From the NCBI RefSeq assembly GCF_002105755.1, contig NZ_CP020821.1, positions 5,270,001 through 5,334,000 on the forward strand: a stretch of 64,000 nt of DNA, given 5' to 3'. The notes under the pieces were generated by a model, which made no database searches, had not been told where the DNA came from, and was given only the letters and a program-made list of their open reading frames with translations. The position numbers and the translations under genes were made by a program. Positions within the stretch are counted from its first letter, which is position 1. Each line of letters starts with the position of its first letter. This document shows positions 17,984 through 28,500 of the stretch, piece by piece. This stretch comes from Mycobacterium colombiense CECT 3035. Lineage in GTDB: Bacteria; Actinomycetota; Actinomycetes; Mycobacteriales; Mycobacteriaceae.

Positions 17984-19168
17984 GTGTCGACGCCGCTGCC
18001 GCCTCTGGTGGCACCCGCAGACCAGCTCAGTGGCGACGAGGTGGCCCGCTACAGCCGGCACCTGATCATTCCCGGCCTGGGCCCCGACGGGCAGAAGCGG
18101 CTCAAGAACGCCCGGGTGCTGGTGATCGGCGCGGGCGGGCTGGGCGCGCCGACGCTGCTCTACCTGGCCGCGGCCGGGGTCGGCGCCATCGGCATCGTCG
18201 ATTACGACGTGGTCGACGAGTCGAACCTGCAGCGCCAGATCATTCACGGGGTGGCCGACGTCGGGCGGTCCAAGGCCCAGTCGGCCCGCGACTCTATCGC
18301 CGCGATCAACCCGCTGGTCGACGTGCGGCTGCACGAGTTCCGCCTGGATTCCACCAACGCCGTCGAGTTGTTCGGCCACTACGACCTGATCGTCGACGGC
18401 ACCGACAACTTCGCGACCCGGTATTTGGTCAACGACGCGGCGGTGCTGGCGAAGAAGCCCTACGTGTGGGGGTCGATCTACCGCTTCGAGGGACAGGTCT
18501 CGGTGTGCTGGGAGGACGCCCCGGACGGACGCGGACTCAACTACCGCGACCTCTACCCGGAGCCGCCGCCGCCCGGCTCCGTCCCGTCCTGCGCCGAGGG
18601 CGGCGTGCTGGGCATCGTGTGCGCGTCCATCGCCTCGGTGATGAGCACCGAGGTGATCAAACTCATCACCGGCATCGGCGACTCGCTGCTGGGCCGGCTG
18701 ATGATCTACGACGCCCTGGAGATGACGTATCGCACCATCGCGATCCGCCGCGATCCGTCGGACGCCTCGAGGCCGAAGATCACCGAGCTCGTCGACTACG
18801 AGCAGTTGTGCGGCGCGGCGCCCGGGGCCGCCGCCCACGACGACACGTCGGCCATCACCCCGCGGGAGTTGCGCGAGTGGCTGGATTCGGGCAAGAAGCT
18901 GGCCCTGATCGACGTGCGTGAGCCGGTGGAGTTCGACATCGTGCACATCGACGGCGCCCAGCTGATCCCGCAGTCGTCGATCAATTCCGGTGAGGGTCTG
19001 GCGCAGCTGCCGCAGGACCGCCTGCCGGTGCTGTACTGCAAAACCGGGGTGCGCTCGGCCCAGGCGCTGGCGGTGCTGCGCCAGGCCGGATTCGCCGACG
19101 CGGTGCATTTGCAGGGCGGGATCGTGGCGTGGGCGCAGCAGATGCAACCCGACATGGTCATGTACTGA
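17984..19168 (+). CDS. moeZ: Adenylyltransferase/sulfurtransferase MoeZ
   Basis: A 394-residue two-domain protein. The ThiF/MoeB domain (about 1-270) has VIGAGGLGAPTLLYLA for ATP and SCAEGGVLG; the rhodanese domain (about 290-394) has the active Cys352 in LYCKTGVRS. It adenylates C-terminal glycines of ubiquitin-like carriers and transfers sulfur, serving molybdopterin (MoaD) and thiocarboxylate-based cysteine synthesis (CysO) in M. tuberculosis. The GTG follows AAGGAGA by 10 nt. An ATG at 17974 is out of frame. Confidence 0.92.
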   Translation: MSTPLPPLVAPADQLSGDEVARYSRHLIIPGLGPDGQKRLKNARVLVIGAGGLGAPTLLYLAAAGVGAIGIVDYDVVDESNLQRQIIHGVADVGRSKAQSARDSIAAINPLVDVRLHEFRLDSTNAVELFGHYDLIVDGTDNFATRYLVNDAAVLAKKPYVWGSIYRFEGQVSVCWEDAPDGRGLNYRDLYPEPPPPGSVPSCAEGGVLGIVCASIASVMSTEVIKLITGIGDSLLGRLMIYDALEMTYRTIAIRRDPSDASRPKITELVDYEQLCGAAPGAAAHDDTSAITPRELREWLDSGKKLALIDVREPVEFDIVHIDGAQLIPQSSINSGEGLAQLPQDRLPVLYCKTGVRSAQALAVLRQAGFADAVHLQGGIVAWAQQMQPDMVMY

Positions 19169-19250
19169 CCGTCGAACGCGTGCTGGACTGCGGTGCCCCG
19201 CCGCTGTGCAGCTGGCGGCGCGCTTGCGATCGCCGCCTGTTGGACTCGTT

Positions 19251-19256
19251 TAGAGT
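19251..19256 (+). promoter_or_regulatory. -10 box of a leaderless promoter (TIGR02569 gene)
   Basis: TAGAGT, 6 nt, then GTG at 19263. No ribosome site precedes the codon. Confidence 0.45.
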
Positions 19257-19262
19257 ACCGGT

Positions 19263-20116
19263 GTGACAGTCGAGCCACCGCCGGATCATGTGCTGTCGGC
19301 GTTTGGTTTGGCCGGCGTTAAACCCGTCTATCTCGGCGCCAGCTGGGAGGGCGGCTGGCGGTGCGGCGAAGTCGTCCTGTCGCTGGTGGCCGACAACGCC
19401 CGCGCGGCCTGGTCCGCGCGGGTCCGCGAAACCCTGTTCGTCGACGGCGTCCGGCTGGCCCGGCCGGTCCGTTCCACCGACGGGCGCTACGTCGTCTCCG
19501 GTTGGCGGGCCGACACCTTCGTGGCCGGGACACCGGAGCCCCGTCATGACGAGGTCGTCTCCGCGGCGGTGCGCCTGCACGAGGCGACGGGCAAACTGGA
19601 CCGGCCCCGCTTCCTGACCCAGGGGCCCACGGCGCCGTGGGGTGATGTCGACATCTTCATTGCCGCCGATCGTGCCGCGTGGGAGGAACGGCCCCTGGCG
19701 TCGGTGCCGCCGGGCGCGCGGGTGGCCCGCCGACCGCGGACGCCGAGCGGTCGGTGGAGCTGCTCCACCAGCTCGCCACCCTGCGCAAGCCGACCAAGAG
19801 CCCCAACCAGCTGGTCCACGGAGACCTTTACGGCACAGTGCTTTTCGTCGGTACGGCGGCGCCGGGAATCACCGACATCACCCCGTACTGGCGGCCCGCG
19901 TCGTGGGCGGCCGGCGTGGTCGTCATCGACGCGCTGTCCTGGGGCGAGGCCGACGACGGCCTGATCGAGCGCTGGAACGCCCTGCCGGAGTGGTCGCAGA
20001 TGTTGTTGCGCGCGTTGATGTTTCGCCTCGCGGTGCACGCGCTGCACCCGAGGTCCACGGCCGAGGCGTTCCCCGGGCTGGCCCGCACCGCGGCGCTGGT
20101 CCGGTTGGTGCTCTAA
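19263..20116 (+). pseudogene. TIGR02569-family protein (Rv3205c homolog), frameshifted
   Basis: An actinobacterial protein with a distant aminoglycoside-phosphotransferase look: VHGDLYGTVLF resembles the kinase catalytic loop. The N-terminal half runs to about 19725 in one frame (ending PPGARVA) and the rest continues in another from PPTADAERSVELLHQL. One added C in the CCC at 19726-19728 joins them to about 284 residues. The function is unknown. The end of the gene lies in a 22-bp tandem duplication. Confidence 0.75.
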
Positions 20117-20145
20117 CCCCCGTCGGTTGGTGCTCTAACCCCCGT
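20102..20145. repeat. 22-bp perfect tandem duplication spanning two gene ends
   Basis: CGGTTGGTGCTCTAACCCCC plus GT occurs at 20102-20123 and again at 20124-20145. The first copy contains the stop of the TIGR02569 gene (TAA, 20114-20116). The second contains the stop of the facing ATL gene (20135-20137). The duplication separates two convergent genes that would otherwise overlap or abut. Confidence 0.8.
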
Positions 20146-20443
20146 CGGGAAACTCGTGGCGAACCTCGCGCAGCGCGATCCTGCCGTCGGTCGCCAGCAC
20201 GCCCTCGGCGCGCAACAACTCCAGCTGCCGGGTGGTCAGGTGCCGCGCCGGGCGCCCGGACGCGGTGATCACCCGGTGCCAGGGCAGGTCCGAGGAGTCG
20301 GTCCGCATGATCCAGCCGACGATGCGCGGGCTGGAAAGCCCTGCGACGCTTGCGATGTCGCCGTAGGTGGCCACCCGGCCGGACGGGATCGCGGCGACCA
20401 GGGCGCGCACCCGCTCGACCTGCTCGTCGGTGACCGGCGCCAT
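20135..20443 (-). CDS. Alkyltransferase-like protein (ATL), MGMT fold lacking the acceptor Cys (Rv3204 homolog)
   Basis: A 102-residue Ogt C-domain. The active-site motif of methylguanine methyltransferases, PCHRV, is PWHRV here, so the alkyl-accepting cysteine is a tryptophan as in E. coli YbaZ-type ATLs. The helix-turn-helix GRVATYGDIASVAG and the Arg finger region SSPRIVGWIMR are present. It would bind O6-alkylguanine and hand the lesion to nucleotide excision repair. It follows lipV by 2 bases. The C-terminus lies in the 22-bp duplication. Confidence 0.88.
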   Translation of the reverse strand: MAPVTDEQVERVRALVAAIPSGRVATYGDIASVAGLSSPRIVGWIMRTDSSDLPWHRVITASGRPARHLTTRQLELLRAEGVLATDGRIALREVRHEFPDGG

Positions 20444-20445
20444 CC

Positions 20446-21231
20446 TCAGCGCGCTCCCAGCAGTTCACGGGTCAGCGCGGCCACCTCGTCGGGCCTGGCG
20501 TAGGGCACCATGTGGTTGCAGTCGAGGTCGACCAGCCGGAAGTCTGATCCCAACCGCCGCGCCAAGCCGTCGATGAGCTGGTCGGTGACATAGGGCGGCG
20601 TGGTCCGCTTGGCCCGCACCAGGACGGTCGGTGTCTTCGCCGGCGGCAGCACGGTGTCGCGGGCCAACTCGCTCCAGTACGCCGTCATGGCCGGCAGGCT
20701 GACCCGCCAGCCGTAGCGCCCGCCCGGCAGCGCGATCAGGTGCTCGTCGACCTCGGCGTCCAGCAGGGCGGGCTCGACATCGGACCACGAGCCGTGCACC
20801 TTCTCCAGGCGCGCCTCCTCGGCGTCCGGATAGTCGGGCGAGGACAGCATCGCTTCGGCGATCTCCCGCATCCAGTCGCCGTCCAGCCCGACCGCCGGGT
20901 CGAGCAGCAGCAGCCCCGCCACCCGGTCGGGCCGGGCGGCGGCCAGCTGCATCGCCAGGCCGCCGCCGAACGAGTGGCCCACGATCACCACCGGGGTGCC
21001 GGGCTGCTCGTCGAGCAACGCGGCCAGGGCCGCGACATTGGCGTCGATGGTCCACGGCGCGGCCCACGAGGAGCGGCCGTGGCCGATGAGATCCGGTGCC
21101 GCGATGCCGATTCCGGGCAAAAGGCCGGACAGGTGCTCCCAACGCCGGCCGTGGCCGGTCAACCCGTGCAACGCCAGGATCTGCACCGGACCGGGCGGGC
21201 CGTAGCGGTGCACATGCAACTTCGCGGTCAC
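20446..21231 (-). CDS. lipV: Alpha/beta hydrolase LipV (Rv3203 homolog)
   Basis: A 261-residue alpha/beta-fold hydrolase. The nucleophile elbow GHSFGGG holds Ser87, LHGLTGHG is the oxyanion HG motif, and DCNHMVPY holds the catalytic His near the C-terminus. Probable carboxylesterase or lipase; substrate unknown. Upstream gene of a two-gene unit with the ATL gene, which starts 2 bases later. Confidence 0.85.
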   Translation of the reverse strand: MTAKLHVHRYGPPGPVQILALHGLTGHGRRWEHLSGLLPGIGIAAPDLIGHGRSSWAAPWTIDANVAALAALLDEQPGTPVVIVGHSFGGGLAMQLAAARPDRVAGLLLLDPAVGLDGDWMREIAEAMLSSPDYPDAEEARLEKVHGSWSDVEPALLDAEVDEHLIALPGGRYGWRVSLPAMTAYWSELARDTVLPPAKTPTVLVRAKRTTPPYVTDQLIDGLARRLGSDFRLVDLDCNHMVPYARPDEVAALTRELLGAR

Positions 21232-21276
21232 CCGTCGATGGTGCCAGCCGCCACGATCACGACGCGCGGGCGGTCC

Positions 21277-21480
21277 TCACCGGTCGTCATCGCGATCGTC
21301 CTCGGTGGGGACGATGTAGGCCTGCTCGATGACGTCGGCCTCGTTGGCTTCCCGGTCGCCGGCGGTCAAGTAGTCGGTGTCCAGGCCGGTCTCGTCGTCG
21401 GAATCCGCGGACCGCAGTTGTTCCACCGCGTCGCCTTCGGGCGCTTCGTCGATGGGATTGCCGCGTTCGTCGTCCTGCAT
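21277..21480 (-). CDS. Small acidic conserved hypothetical protein
   Basis: A 67-residue protein, about one third Asp/Glu, starting MQDDERGNPIDEAPEGD and ending EDDRDDDR. No cysteine or transmembrane segment; it looks disordered. A strong AGGAGGGG lies 9 nt before the ATG at 21480; a TTG three codons earlier touches the ribosome site, so ATG is preferred. It sits between lipV and a divergent membrane-protein gene. I do not recognise a family. Confidence 0.65.
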   Translation of the reverse strand: MQDDERGNPIDEAPEGDAVEQLRSADSDDETGLDTDYLTAGDREANEADVIEQAYIVPTEDDRDDDR

Positions 21481-21586
21481 GGTCTTCAACCCCTCCTTCT
21501 GGGCGTGGGTCGCTCCGGCCTCCAGGGTAGGTGCCGCCAGGTACGCTGAACCGCTCGATCATGTCGACGACCCAACGGGAGCGGTC

Positions 21587-22429
21587 ATGGGCAGAATCAG
21601 GCGCGGTTGGGCGCTTTCGCAGCAGAGCTGGAAGGTCCTGAAACGGGACCGATCGCTCGTCTTCTTCCCGATCCTGTCCACCCTGTTCGCCGCCCTGGCC
21701 ACGATCGCGATCTGGGTGCCGACGCTGCTGGTGCGCGGGGTGTTCGGCGGCCATCAGATGGACAACCAGGACCCCGTCTACTACATCGCGGGCGCGGCGA
21801 CGGCCTACGCGTGCACGTTCATCGCGATCTTCTTCAACGTGGCGCTGGCCGCGTGCGCGGTGCGCTCGATGCGGGGCGAGGACACCAGGGTCGCCGAGGG
21901 CATCGGCGCGGCGGCGCGCCGGATCGGTCCGATTCTGGGGTGGACGGTGGTGGCGACCACGGTCGGCCTGATTCTCAAGGCGGTCGAGGAGCGCTTGCCC
22001 AACGCGGGCAAGCTGGTCGCGGACCTCGTCGGCGCGGCGTGGGCCGTCGCAACGTTTTTCGTCATACCGGTGATCGCGCTCGAAGGCGCCGGGCCGTTTC
22101 GGTCGCTGCGCCGCTCGGTGGACACCATCAAGGCGCGCTGGGGTGAGAGCGCGGCGGGGGCGGCCACCATCGGGGTGGTCACGTTTCTGGTCACCCTGGT
22201 GGTCGTGGTGGGCGGCGCGGCGGGCGGCATCGCGCTGATCGTGGCGCGCCTCGCGCCGCTGGGCCTCGCGGTGCTGGCCGCGACGTTCGCGTTCGCCGTT
22301 GTCATCTCGTTCATCTCGACCGCGCTCAGCCAGATCTTCCGTGTCGCGGTGTACCAGTACGCGGTCACCGGCGAGACGGTCGGCGGGTTCGACCACCAGC
22401 TGCTGCAGGCCGCGTTCGTCGCGCGCTAG
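21587..22429 (+). CDS. DUF6159-like integral membrane protein
   Basis: A 280-residue protein with about six hydrophobic segments (about 26-50, 66-92, 125-145, 155-175, 200-225 and 232-258). It opens with the cytoplasmic MGRIRRGWALSQQSWKVLKRD, as in the DUF6159 family. No catalytic motif. It precedes adnA by 34 bases in the same direction and could be cotranscribed. ATG follows GGGAG by 6 nt; longer open frames upstream are out of register with good start sites. Confidence 0.7.
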   Translation: MGRIRRGWALSQQSWKVLKRDRSLVFFPILSTLFAALATIAIWVPTLLVRGVFGGHQMDNQDPVYYIAGAATAYACTFIAIFFNVALAACAVRSMRGEDTRVAEGIGAAARRIGPILGWTVVATTVGLILKAVEERLPNAGKLVADLVGAAWAVATFFVIPVIALEGAGPFRSLRRSVDTIKARWGESAAGAATIGVVTFLVTLVVVVGGAAGGIALIVARLAPLGLAVLAATFAFAVVISFISTALSQIFRVAVYQYAVTGETVGGFDHQLLQAAFVAR

Positions 22430-22463
22430 CGAATCTGTCGGACCCTCGTGATGTCATGCCGTC

Positions 22464-25400
22464 ATGGCCTACACGTGGGATGCCGAAGCGCACACCGTCT
22501 TAGACCCGGGTGCGCGCGGTCGGCTGCGCATTCTCGGTGGGCCCGGCACCGGCAAGAGCAGCCTGCTGATCGACGCCGCCATTGCGCAGATCGACGCCGG
22601 GGTCGGCCCGGAATCGGTTCTGCTGCTTACCGGTTCCGGCCGGATCGGGATGGCCGAGCGCAGCGCGCTGACGACGGCGTTGCTGCGCTCGCGACCCACC
22701 GGCGGAGGCCGGGCCGCGGTGAGCGAACCGCTGGTGCGGACCGTGCACGGGTACGCCTACGCGGTCCTGCGGCGCGCGGCCGAGCGCGCCGGCGAGGCGC
22801 CCCCGCGCCTGGTCACCAGCGCCGAACAGGACGCCATCATTCGGGAGCTGCTGGCCGGAGACCTCGAGGACGGGCCGCGCGCCGCGACGGCCTGGCCGGC
22901 CCAGCTGCGGCCCGCGCTGAGCACCGCCGGTTTCGCCACCGAACTGCGAAACCTGTTGGCCCGCTGTGCCGAACGTGGGGTCGATCCCCAGGACCTGGAG
23001 CGCCTGGGCCGCCGGTGCCGCCGGCCGGAGTGGACCGCCGCCGGCCGATTCGCGCGTCAGTACGAGCAGGTGATGCTGCTGCGCGCCGCGGTGGGCACGG
23101 CCGCGCCGGAAGCCACCACGCCCGCGCTGGGCGCCGCCGAATTGGTCGGCGCCGCACTGGAAGCGTTCGCCGTCGACCCCGAATTGCTGGCCACCGAACG
23201 CGGCCGGATCCGCATCCTGCTGGTCGACGACGCCCAACAACTCGATCCGCAGGCCGCCCGCCTGGTTCGGGTGCTCGCGGCGGGCGCCGAGCTGGCGCTG
23301 ATCGCCGGGGATCCCAACCAGGCGGTATTCGGCTTCCGGGGAGGCGAACCCGCCGGATTGCTCGGCGGCGACGGGCCTTCGGTGACGCTGACGACGTCGT
23401 ACCGGTGCGCCCCGCCGTCGCGCGCGCGGTCAGCGGCATCGCCGGGCGCTTACCGGGCGGGAGCGCCGGCCGGCGGATCGACGGCGCCGGGCCGGGGGAA
23501 GGGTCGGTCACGGTGCGTCTGGCCGCGTCGGCGCACGCCGAGGCGGCGGCCATCGCCGACGCACTGCGGCGCGCGCACCTGGTCGACGGCGTGCCCTGGT
23601 CGCAGATGGCGGTCATCGTGCGGTCGGTGCCGCGGGCCGGCGCGCGTCTGCCGCGCGCGTTGGCCGCCGCCGGGGTGCCGGTGGCCGCGCCGGCGGTCCC
23701 CGGGCCGTTGTCCGAGGAACCGGCCGCGCGGGCCCTGCTCACCGTGCTGCTGGCCACCGCCGACGGGCTCGACGGGCAGCAGGCGCTCGCGCTGCTGACC
23801 GGCCCCATCGGCCGGGTCGATCCGGTGTCGCTGCGCCAGCTGCGCCGAACACTGCAGCGCGCCAACCCCGATCGCACGCCGGCCGATTTCGCCGAGCTCT
23901 TGGTCGAGGCGCTGTCCGGTGCCGCGACGCCGCCGGGTCCGCAGTTCGCCGCGCTGCGCAAGGTCCGCGCGGTGCTGGACGCGGCCGCCCGCTCGCACCG
24001 CGCCGGTGACGACCCGCGCTACACCCTGTGGGCCGCCTGGCACCGGTCCGGGTTGCAGCGCCGCTGGCTGACGGTGAGCGAGCGCGGCGGCCCGGCTGCG
24101 GCGCAGGCCACCCGGGACCTCGAGTCGGTGACCGCGCTGTTCGACGTCACCGACGACTACGTGTCGCGCACCTCGGGGGCGTCGTTGCGCGGCCTGGTCG
24201 AGCACATCGCCGCGCTGGCGCTGCCCGCCGCCGCCCCCGAGCCGGTCGCCCCGGCCGAACAGGTCAGGGTGCTCAGCGCGCACGCCGCGCTGGGGCACGA
24301 ATGGGATTTCGTGGTCATCGCCGGATTGCAGGATGGCTTGTGGCCCAACACCGTTCCGCGCGGCGGCGTGCTGGCCACCCAGCGCCTGCTGGACGTGCTG
24401 GACGGGGTCGGCGCCGACGCCTCGGTGCGCGCGCCGCTGCTCGCCGAGGAGCGCAGGCTGCTGGTGGCGGCGATGGGCCGGGCCCGGCGCAGGCTGCTGG
24501 TGACGGCGGTCGACAGCGACACCGGTGGGGCCGGCCTGGAGGCGGCGCTGCCGTCGGTGTTCTTCGCCGAAATCGCGCGGTGGGCCGACGACGACGCCGA
24601 TGACACCGGCGCGCAACCGGTCTCGGCGCCGCGGCTGTTGTCCGCGGCCGCGCTGGTGGGCCGGCTGCGCGGCGTGGTGTGCGCGCCCGAGGGCGCGGTG
24701 GACGAGCTCGCGCGCGATTGCGCGGCAACGCAATTGGCCCGGCTGGCCAAGGCCGGCGTGCCGGGGGCCGACCCGGCCGGGTGGCACGGCCTGACCCCGG
24801 TCAGCACCAGCGAACCGCTGCGCGGCAGCGGCGACGTGGTCACCCTGACGCCGTCGACCCTGCAGACCCTCAACGACTGCCCGCTGCGCTGGCTCGCCGA
24901 GCGGCACGGCGGAGCCGCTCCGCGCGACGTGCGCTCGGCGATCGGGTCGGTCGTGCACGCCCTGATCGCCGAACCGCAGCGGAGCCAAGCGGAGCTGCTG
25001 GCCGAGCTGGACCGCGCCTGGAAGCACCTGCCCTTTGCGGCGCAATGGCATTCGGACAACGAGCTGGCCCGGCACCGCGCCATGCTGGAGGCGTTCATCG
25101 AGTGGCGTGTGCAAACCAGGGGCGCCCTCACCGAGGTCGGCGTCGAGGCCGAGATCGAGGGAACCGTGGCCACCGGCGACGGTGGCGAGGTGCGGCTGCG
25201 CGGCCGGGTCGACCGGCTGGAGCGCGACGCCGCCGGCCGACTGGTGATCGTCGACATCAAAACCGGCAAGACGCCGGTCAGCAAGGACGATGCGCAACAG
25301 CACGCCCAGCTCGCCATGTATCAGCTGGCGGTGGCAGAAGGATTGGTGGACAACGGGTCCGGCAACGCCGAGCCGGGCGGAGCACGACTGGTCTACGTCG

Positions 25401-25597
25401 GCAAGGCCGGGGCCGCCGGGGTGGCCGAACGCGAGCAGGATCCGCTGACCGCCGCCGCCCGTGACGAATGGCGCGAGGTCATCGGCCGCGCGGCGGGCGC
25501 GACGTCCGGCCCGCAGTTCATCGCGCGGCGCAACGACGGCTGCACCCATTGCCCCATCCGGCCGAACTGCCCGGCCCACGCCGACGGGGGGCGGTGA
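22464..25597 (+). pseudogene. adnA: ATP-dependent helicase-nuclease subunit AdnA (Rv3202c homolog), frameshifted
   Basis: One subunit of the AdnAB motor-nuclease that resects DNA double-strand ends. It has a UvrD-like N-terminus with GGPGTGKSS (25-33), motif II LLVDDAQQLDP, and a C-terminal RecB nuclease with GRVDRLERDAAGRL, VIVDIKTGKT and an iron-sulfur cysteine set ending CTHCPIRPNCPAH. The frame breaks at the C-run 23410-23413, just after the motif TSYRCAP; one added C continues with AVARAVSGIAGRLPGG and yields about 1044 residues, near the family size. A sequencing indel is likely because AdnB is intact. Confidence 0.85.
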
Positions 25598-28500
25598 TGA
25601 CGCCGCCGCAGCCGCGCTACAGCCCCGCCGAATTGGCCGGCGCGCTGGGGCTTTTCCCGCCGACCGACGAACAGGCCGCCGTCATCGCCGCGCCGCCGGG
25701 ACCGCTGGTGGTGATCGCCGGGGCCGGCGCCGGCAAGACCGAAACCATGGCGGCGCGGGTGGTGTGGCTGATCGCCAACGGCTACGCCGATCCCGGGCAG
25801 GTGCTGGGCCTGACGTTCACCCGCAAGGCCGCCGGCCAGCTGCTGCGCCGGGTCCGGTCCCGACTGGCCCGGCTGGCCGGCGTCGGCCTGGGCGCGGCCG
25901 TCGACACCGAGGGCGCGCCGACGGTCAGCACCTACCACGCCTTCGCCGGGTCACTGCTGCGCGACTACGGGCTGCTGCTACCGGTCGAGCCCGACACCCG
26001 GCTGCTGGGCGAAACGGAGCTGTGGCAGCTGGCTTTCGACGTTGTGAATGGATACCCGGGGGAGCTGCGGACCGACAAGACCCCGGCGGCGGTGACTTCG
26101 ATGGTGCTGCGGCTGTGGGGGCAGCTGGCCGAACACCTGGTGGACACCGGCCAGCTGCGCGACACCCACGTGGAGCTGGAGCGGCTGATCCACTGCCTGC
26201 CCGCGGGCCGCTACCAGCGGGACCGCGGCCCCAGCCAATGGCTGCTGCGGCTGCTGGCCACCCAGACCGAACGCACCGAACTCGTGCCCCTGCTCGACGC
26301 GCTCAACGACCGCATGCGTGTTGCGAAGGTGATGGACTTCGGGATGCAGATGGCCTCGGCGGCCCGGCTGGCGGCGACGTTCCCTCAAGTCGGCGAGGAC
26401 CTGCGCGGCCGCTACCGGGTGGTGCTGCTCGACGAGTACCAGGACACCGGCCACGCCCAACGCATCGCGCTCTCAGCACTATTCGGCGGCGGGGTGGACG
26501 ACGGGCTGGCGCTCACGGCCGTCGGCGACCCCATTCAGTCGATCTACGGCTGGCGCGGCGCTTCGGCGACCAACCTGCCGCGGTTCACCACCGACTTCCC
26601 CCGATCCGACGGCACCCCCGCCCCGATGTGCGAGTTGCGGACCAGCTGGCGCAATCCGCCCCGGACCCTGCGGGTGGCCAACGCGGTGTCGGCCGAGGCG
26701 CGGCGGCGCTCGGTGGCCGTGCACGCGCTGCGCCCGCGCCCGGACGCCCCGCCCGGCACCGTCCGCTGCGCATTGCTGCCCGACGTGGCGGCCGAGCGCG
26801 AGTGGATCGCCGACCACCTCGACGCGCGGTACCGGCAGGCCCGCGACGAGGGCGTCGGTCCGCCGACGGCCGCGGTGTTGGTGCGCCGCAACGCCGATGC
26901 TGCGCCCATCGCCGACGCGCTGCGCGCCCGCGGCATCCCGGTGGAGGTCGTCGGGCTGGCCGGGTTGCTGGCCATCCCGGAGGTCGCCGAGGTGGTGGCC
27001 ATGCTGCGGCTGGTGGCCGATCCGACGGCGGGCGCGGCGGCGATGCGGGTGCTCACCGGTTCACGCTGGCGCCTGGGCGCCCGTGACCTCGCCGCGCTGT
27101 GGCAGCGCGCGCGTGCGCTCGGCGGGCTGGCCCAGCCCGCCGAACCGTCCTCGCCCGAGTCGATCGCGAGCGCGGCCGGCCCCGACGCCGACACCGCGTG
27201 CCTGGCCGACGCGATCGCCGATCCCGGTGCGGCCGGGGCGTATTCGGCCGCCGGATACCAGCGCATCACCGCGCTGGGCGCCGAACTGAACGCCCTGCGC
27301 GCCCACCTCGGGCATCCGCTCCCGGACTTGGTCGCCGAGGTGCGCCGGGTGCTGGGCATCGACTGCGAAGTCCGCGCCGCGGCGGGGGTCGGGGCCGGCT
27401 GGGCCGGCACCGAGCACCTGGATGCGTTCGCCGACGTCGTCGCCGGGTACGCCGAACGCACCGGCGCCGCGACGGGGCCGGCGGACGGATCGGCGGCCAC
27501 CTCGGTGACCGGCCTGCTGGCATACCTGGACGTCGCCGAGTCGGTCGAGAACGGTTTGGCGCCCGCACCATTGGCGGTCGCCCGCGACCGCGTCCAGGTG
27601 CTCACCGTGCACTCCGCGAAGGGGCTGGAATGGCAGGTCGTGGCGGTGGCCCACCTGTCCGGCGGCACCTTCCCGTCGACGGCGTCGAAGAGCACCTGGC
27701 TCACCGACGCAGCCGAGCTGCCCCCGCTCTTGCGCGGCGACCGCGCCGCCGCGGGCGCGCTGGGCATCCCGATGATGGACACCTCGGACGTCACCAATCG
27801 AAAGCAGCTGTCGGACAAGATCTCCGAGCATCGCCGCCAGCTCGAGCAGCGCCGCGTCGACGAGGAGCGCCGGCTGCTGTATGTCGCGATCACCCGGGCC
27901 GAGGACACGCTGCTGGTATCCGGGCACCACTGGGCGGCCACCGGCATCAAGCCGCGCGGCCCGTCGGACTTCCTGTGCGAAATCAAGGCCGTCATCGACG
28001 ATTCCACCGCGGCCGGTGACCCCTGCGGAACGGTCGAACACTGGGCGCCGCCGCCGGCGGATGGCGAGCGAAACCCGCTGCGCGACAACGTCGTCGAAGC
28101 CGTATGGCCGCCCGATCCGCTGGCGGCGCGACGTGGCGACGTCGAGCATGGCGCCGCGCTGGTGGCCCAGGCGCTGCGGGCGGACGCGACCGAGGCGTGC
28201 GTCGATGTGGACGGCTGGGCCGCCGACGTCGACGCGCTGCTGGCCGAGCGTGCCCGGCTGGCGCAGCCGCCGGCCACCGTCCTGCCGGGCCAGCTGTCGG
28301 TCAGCTCGCTGGTCGGCCTGGCGCGCGATCCGGCGGGCACCGCGCAGCGGTTGCGGCACCGGCTGCCGTCGCGGCCGGAGCCGCATGCGTTGCTGGGCAA
28401 CGCCTTCCACGCGTGGGTCCAGAAATTCTACGGCGCCGAGTGCCTGTTCGAGCTCGGTGATCTGCCGGGCGCGGCGGACTCCGACGTCGGCGACACCGCG

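Noticed and set aside
23450..25579. A 709-codon minus-strand frame opposite adnA
   Set aside because: Antisense shadow; the sense strand encodes recognised helicase-nuclease motifs.
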